Source: SLJN01 sp964505385
Lineage (GTDB): Bacteria; Bacteroidota; Rhodothermia; Balneolales; Natronogracilivirgulaceae
Direction of reading: 5' to 3'
Assembly: GCA_964505385.1 (NCBI GenBank)
Contig: CAZDIA010000026.1
Span: 1-42,584, forward strand
DNA length: 42,584 nucleotides
The notes under the pieces are model-generated. The model was not told the origin of the DNA and searched no databases. It was given only the letters and a program-made list of their open reading frames with translations. The translations under genes were made by a program, and so were the position numbers. Below, in pieces: positions 40,303 through 42,584 of this stretch. Each line of letters starts with the position of its first letter. Within the stretch, counting starts at the first letter, position 1.

Positions 40303-42584
40303 ATGAGTAAGAAACAGTTAACCGAAACCGACATCCGGACCAAGTACATCACCCCCGCATTGCAAAGAGCAGGGTGGGATATCCGGACGCAGGTGCGCGA
40401 GGAGTATCCGCTGACTGCCGGGCGCATCATCGTGCGGGGGCGCCTTCACAAGCGGGGACAGCCGCGCCGGGCGGATTACGTGCTCAGCTACCAGGAAAAC
40501 CAGCCCATCGCCGTCATCGAAGCGAAAGATAACAAACACCGTGTCGGTGACGGCATGCAGCAGGCGCTCGAGTACAGCGACTACCTCGATGCACCGTTCG
40601 TCTTCAGCAGCAACGGTGACGGATTCCTGTTTCACGACCGCACCGGTCTCGGAGATCAGCCTGAAACAAAACTATCGCTGAACGAATTTCCGTCACCACA
40701 GGAACTCTGGGAACGCTACTGCCGCTACAAAGGTATTGATCAACAGGCGAGGCCGGTGGTCGAACAGCCGTTTTACGACGACGGCAGCGGCAAGAAACCG
40801 CGCTATTTTCAGGCCGTGGCGATCAACCGGGCGGTAGAGGCGGTGGCCAAAGGGCAGGACCGCATTCTGCTGGTGATGGCGACCGGCACCGGCAAAACCT
40901 TCACCGCCTTTCAGATCATCTGGCGGCTGTGGAAAGCGCGGCAGAAAAAACGCATCCTGTTTCTGGCCGACCGCAACATTCTGGTGGATCAGACCAAAAA
41001 CAACGACTTCAAGCCGTTCGGTCAGGCGATGACGAAAGTGACCAACCGGACCGTCGATAAATCCTACGAAATTTACCTGTCGCTCTATCAGGCGGTCACC
41101 GGCATCGAGGAGGAGATGAACATCTACAAGGAGTTCTCACCCGATTTTTTCGATCTGATTGTGATCGACGAGTGCCACCGCGGCAGCGCCGCCGAAGACT
41201 CTGCCTGGCGTTCCATCCTCGAGTATTTTTCGTCCGCCACCCACATCGGGCTGACGGCCACGCCTAAGGAAACCAAAGAGGTTTCCAACATCGACTACTT
41301 CGGTAAGCCGGTCTACACCTACTCGCTGAAACAGGGCATCGAAGACGGATTCCTGGCGCCGTACAAAGTGATCCGCGTGGATATCGACAAAGATGTGCAG
41401 GGCTGGCGTCCGGAAAAAGGGCAGACCGACAAACACGGCAACGAAATTGAAGACCGCATCTACAACCAGAAGGATTTTGACCGCACCCTGATTTTGGAGA
41501 AACGCACCGAACTGGTGGCCGATAAAGTCACCGAATTTCTGAACAACACCGACCCGTATCAGAAAACCATCATTTTTTGTGAGGATATCGATCACGCCGA
41601 GCGGATGCGGCAGGCGCTGGTGAACAAAAATCCGGAGCGGGTGGCCGAAAACCGCAAATATGTGATGCGGATCACCGGGGATGAAGACGAGGGCAAAAAA
41701 GAGCTGGACAACTTTACGAACCCGGAAGAACGCTACCCGGTCATTGCCACGACCAGCCGGCTGATGACCACCGGTGTGGATGCGCAGACCTGCAAGCTGA
41801 TCGTGCTCGACCGGCGGATCAATTCCACGCCTGAGTTCAAGCAGATTATCGGGCGGGGCACGCGGATCAACGAGGAGTTCAACAAGCACTGGTTCACCAT
41901 CATGGATTTCAAGAAGGCGACGGATCAGTTTGCCGATCCGAATTTTGACGGCGATCCGGTGCAGGTGTATCAGCCTGGAGAAGGCGACGAGATGGTGCCG
42001 GATGAAGAACCGGAGCCGCGCGATGTGCCGGTTGATGAGCCCGATACGGAGTACGGTCCGGATCCCGATATGCCGTGGGATTCCGACTTTCCGGAGTGGG
42101 AGGAAGACGAACACCAGGAAGAAAGCGGGCGCGTGCGCTATGTCGTCGACGGCGTCAATGTGGAGGTGGTCGCCGAGCGGGTACAGTATCTGGGGCCGGA
42201 CGGCAAACTCATCACCGAAAGCCTGAAGGATTACACCCGCAAGAAAGTGAAAGAGCAGTACGAGTCGCTGGATGACTTCCTGCAGCACTGGGGTGAGGCC
42301 GACCGCAAACAGGCGATCATCGACGAGCTGGCCGAAAACGGGGTGTTCTGGGAGGATCTGACCAAAGAAGTCGGCAAAAAGCTGGGCGATGAACCCGACC
42401 CGTTCGATGTCATCTGCCACATCGTTTACGACCGTCCGCCGATGACACGCAAAGAACGCGCCGAGCAGGTCCGCAAAAACGACTACTTCGCCCGATACGA
42501 AGGCACCAGCCGCCGGGTCCTCGACGCCCTGCTCGCCAAATACACCGACGCCGGCATCGAATCCATCGAAGACACCACCGTCCT
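40303..42584 (+). CDS. hsdR: Type I restriction enzyme, R subunit (incomplete, runs off the window)
   Basis: At least 760 residues from the ATG at 40303; the 3' end is outside the window. The N-terminal nuclease has a D58...E73-x-K75 core (ADYVLSYQ, IEAKDNK). The SF2 motor shows Walker A ATGTGKT with K198, the DEAD-type box D289-E-C-H292, motif III T318-A-T-P and the RGTRI of motif VI. An acidic linker (GDEMVPDEEPEPRDVPVDEP) follows. It should translocate and cut DNA with HsdM and HsdS, not seen here. Codons are clearly richer in G/C at the third position than those of the neighbouring genes, a sign of acquisition. Confidence 0.95.
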   Translation, partial: MSKKQLTETDIRTKYITPALQRAGWDIRTQVREEYPLTAGRIIVRGRLHKRGQPRRADYVLSYQENQPIAVIEAKDNKHRVGDGMQQALEYSDYLDAPFVFSSNGDGFLFHDRTGLGDQPETKLSLNEFPSPQELWERYCRYKGIDQQARPVVEQPFYDDGSGKKPRYFQAVAINRAVEAVAKGQDRILLVMATGTGKTFTAFQIIWRLWKARQKKRILFLADRNILVDQTKNNDFKPFGQAMTKVTNRTVDKSYEIYLSLYQAVTGIEEEMNIYKEFSPDFFDLIVIDECHRGSAAEDSAWRSILEYFSSATHIGLTATPKETKEVSNIDYFGKPVYTYSLKQGIEDGFLAPYKVIRVDIDKDVQGWRPEKGQTDKHGNEIEDRIYNQKDFDRTLILEKRTELVADKVTEFLNNTDPYQKTIIFCEDIDHAERMRQALVNKNPERVAENRKYVMRITGDEDEGKKELDNFTNPEERYPVIATTSRLMTTGVDAQTCKLIVLDRRINSTPEFKQIIGRGTRINEEFNKHWFTIMDFKKATDQFADPNFDGDPVQVYQPGEGDEMVPDEEPEPRDVPVDEPDTEYGPDPDMPWDSDFPEWEEDEHQEESGRVRYVVDGVNVEVVAERVQYLGPDGKLITESLKDYTRKKVKEQYESLDDFLQHWGEADRKQAIIDELAENGVFWEDLTKEVGKKLGDEPDPFDVICHIVYDRPPMTRKERAEQVRKNDYFARYEGTSRRVLDALLAKYTDAGIESIEDTTV

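Noticed and set aside
41137..42420. Long minus-strand frame opposite hsdR
   Set aside because: It is antisense to a clear HsdR frame with intact helicase motifs. Long antisense frames are expected in GC-rich DNA, and the translation (repetitive hydrophobic and His-rich) has no family character. The frame at 40318-40635 is rejected for the same reason.

Overview
The window looks like chromosomal DNA of a Gram-negative bacterium of the Bacteroidota/Rhodothermota-Balneolota kind. This placement is inferred from gene content (an outer-membrane barrel, a lipoprotein with a clear lipobox, ThiO-type thiamine synthesis, a split GcvP, a GreA-ugd-uxs cluster), from weak or absent Shine-Dalgarno sequences at most genes, and from acidic proteins that fit a marine or salt-tolerant host. 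No rRNA or marker is present that would prove it.

Layout. 1-131: tRNA-Ser(UGA) and its terminator. 195-884: YedK/HMCES-type protein. 1260-5096: a minus-strand thiamine operon, TPP riboswitch then thiO-thiS-thiG-tenI-thiE. 5398-8969: a fasciclin-domain protein, msrA, a YjbQ-family protein and guaA. 8969-13507: gcvPA, gcvH, accC, accB and efp, all on the minus strand. 13775-20302: a sodium-dependent SNF transporter, a GH13 debranching-type enzyme, metG and a SpoU/TrmH RNA methyltransferase. 21006-30508 turns to the plus strand: greA, ugd, uxs, a NUDIX protein, an outer-membrane barrel, ackA, a caspase-like lipoprotein, an EamA transporter and pta. 30765 to the end is accessory: a sulfotransferase, long repeat-filled gaps, three poorly characterised proteins, a RelE/Phd toxin-antitoxin pair, an MqsR-type toxin broken by a stop codon beside an intact Panacea-type antitoxin, and the start of a GC-rich type I restriction gene hsdR that runs off the window.

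How the genes work together. The thi genes make the thiazole half of thiamine from glycine (ThiO, ThiS, ThiG, TenI) and join it to the pyrimidine (ThiE). They sit under a riboswitch whose ribosome-binding site can be sequestered by a visible 8-bp hairpin. AccB and AccC start fatty-acid synthesis. GcvH and GcvPA feed one-carbon units, and gcvPA overlaps guaA of purine synthesis. AckA and Pta form the acetate/acetyl-phosphate pathway but are separated here by two unrelated genes. Ugd and Uxs make UDP-xylose from UDP-glucose for surface glycans.

Most notable signals: (1) the nonsense-mutated MqsR-like toxin next to its intact fused antitoxin; (2) a caspase-fold lipoprotein with Asp in place of the catalytic Cys; (3) degenerate arrays of period 7 or 8 bp scattered through intergenic DNA, often with an inverted partner; (4) a 445-bp direct repeat flanking one gene at a constant offset of 1906 bp, containing small TGTCA...TGACA-bounded elements; (5) the readable expression platform of the TPP riboswitch.
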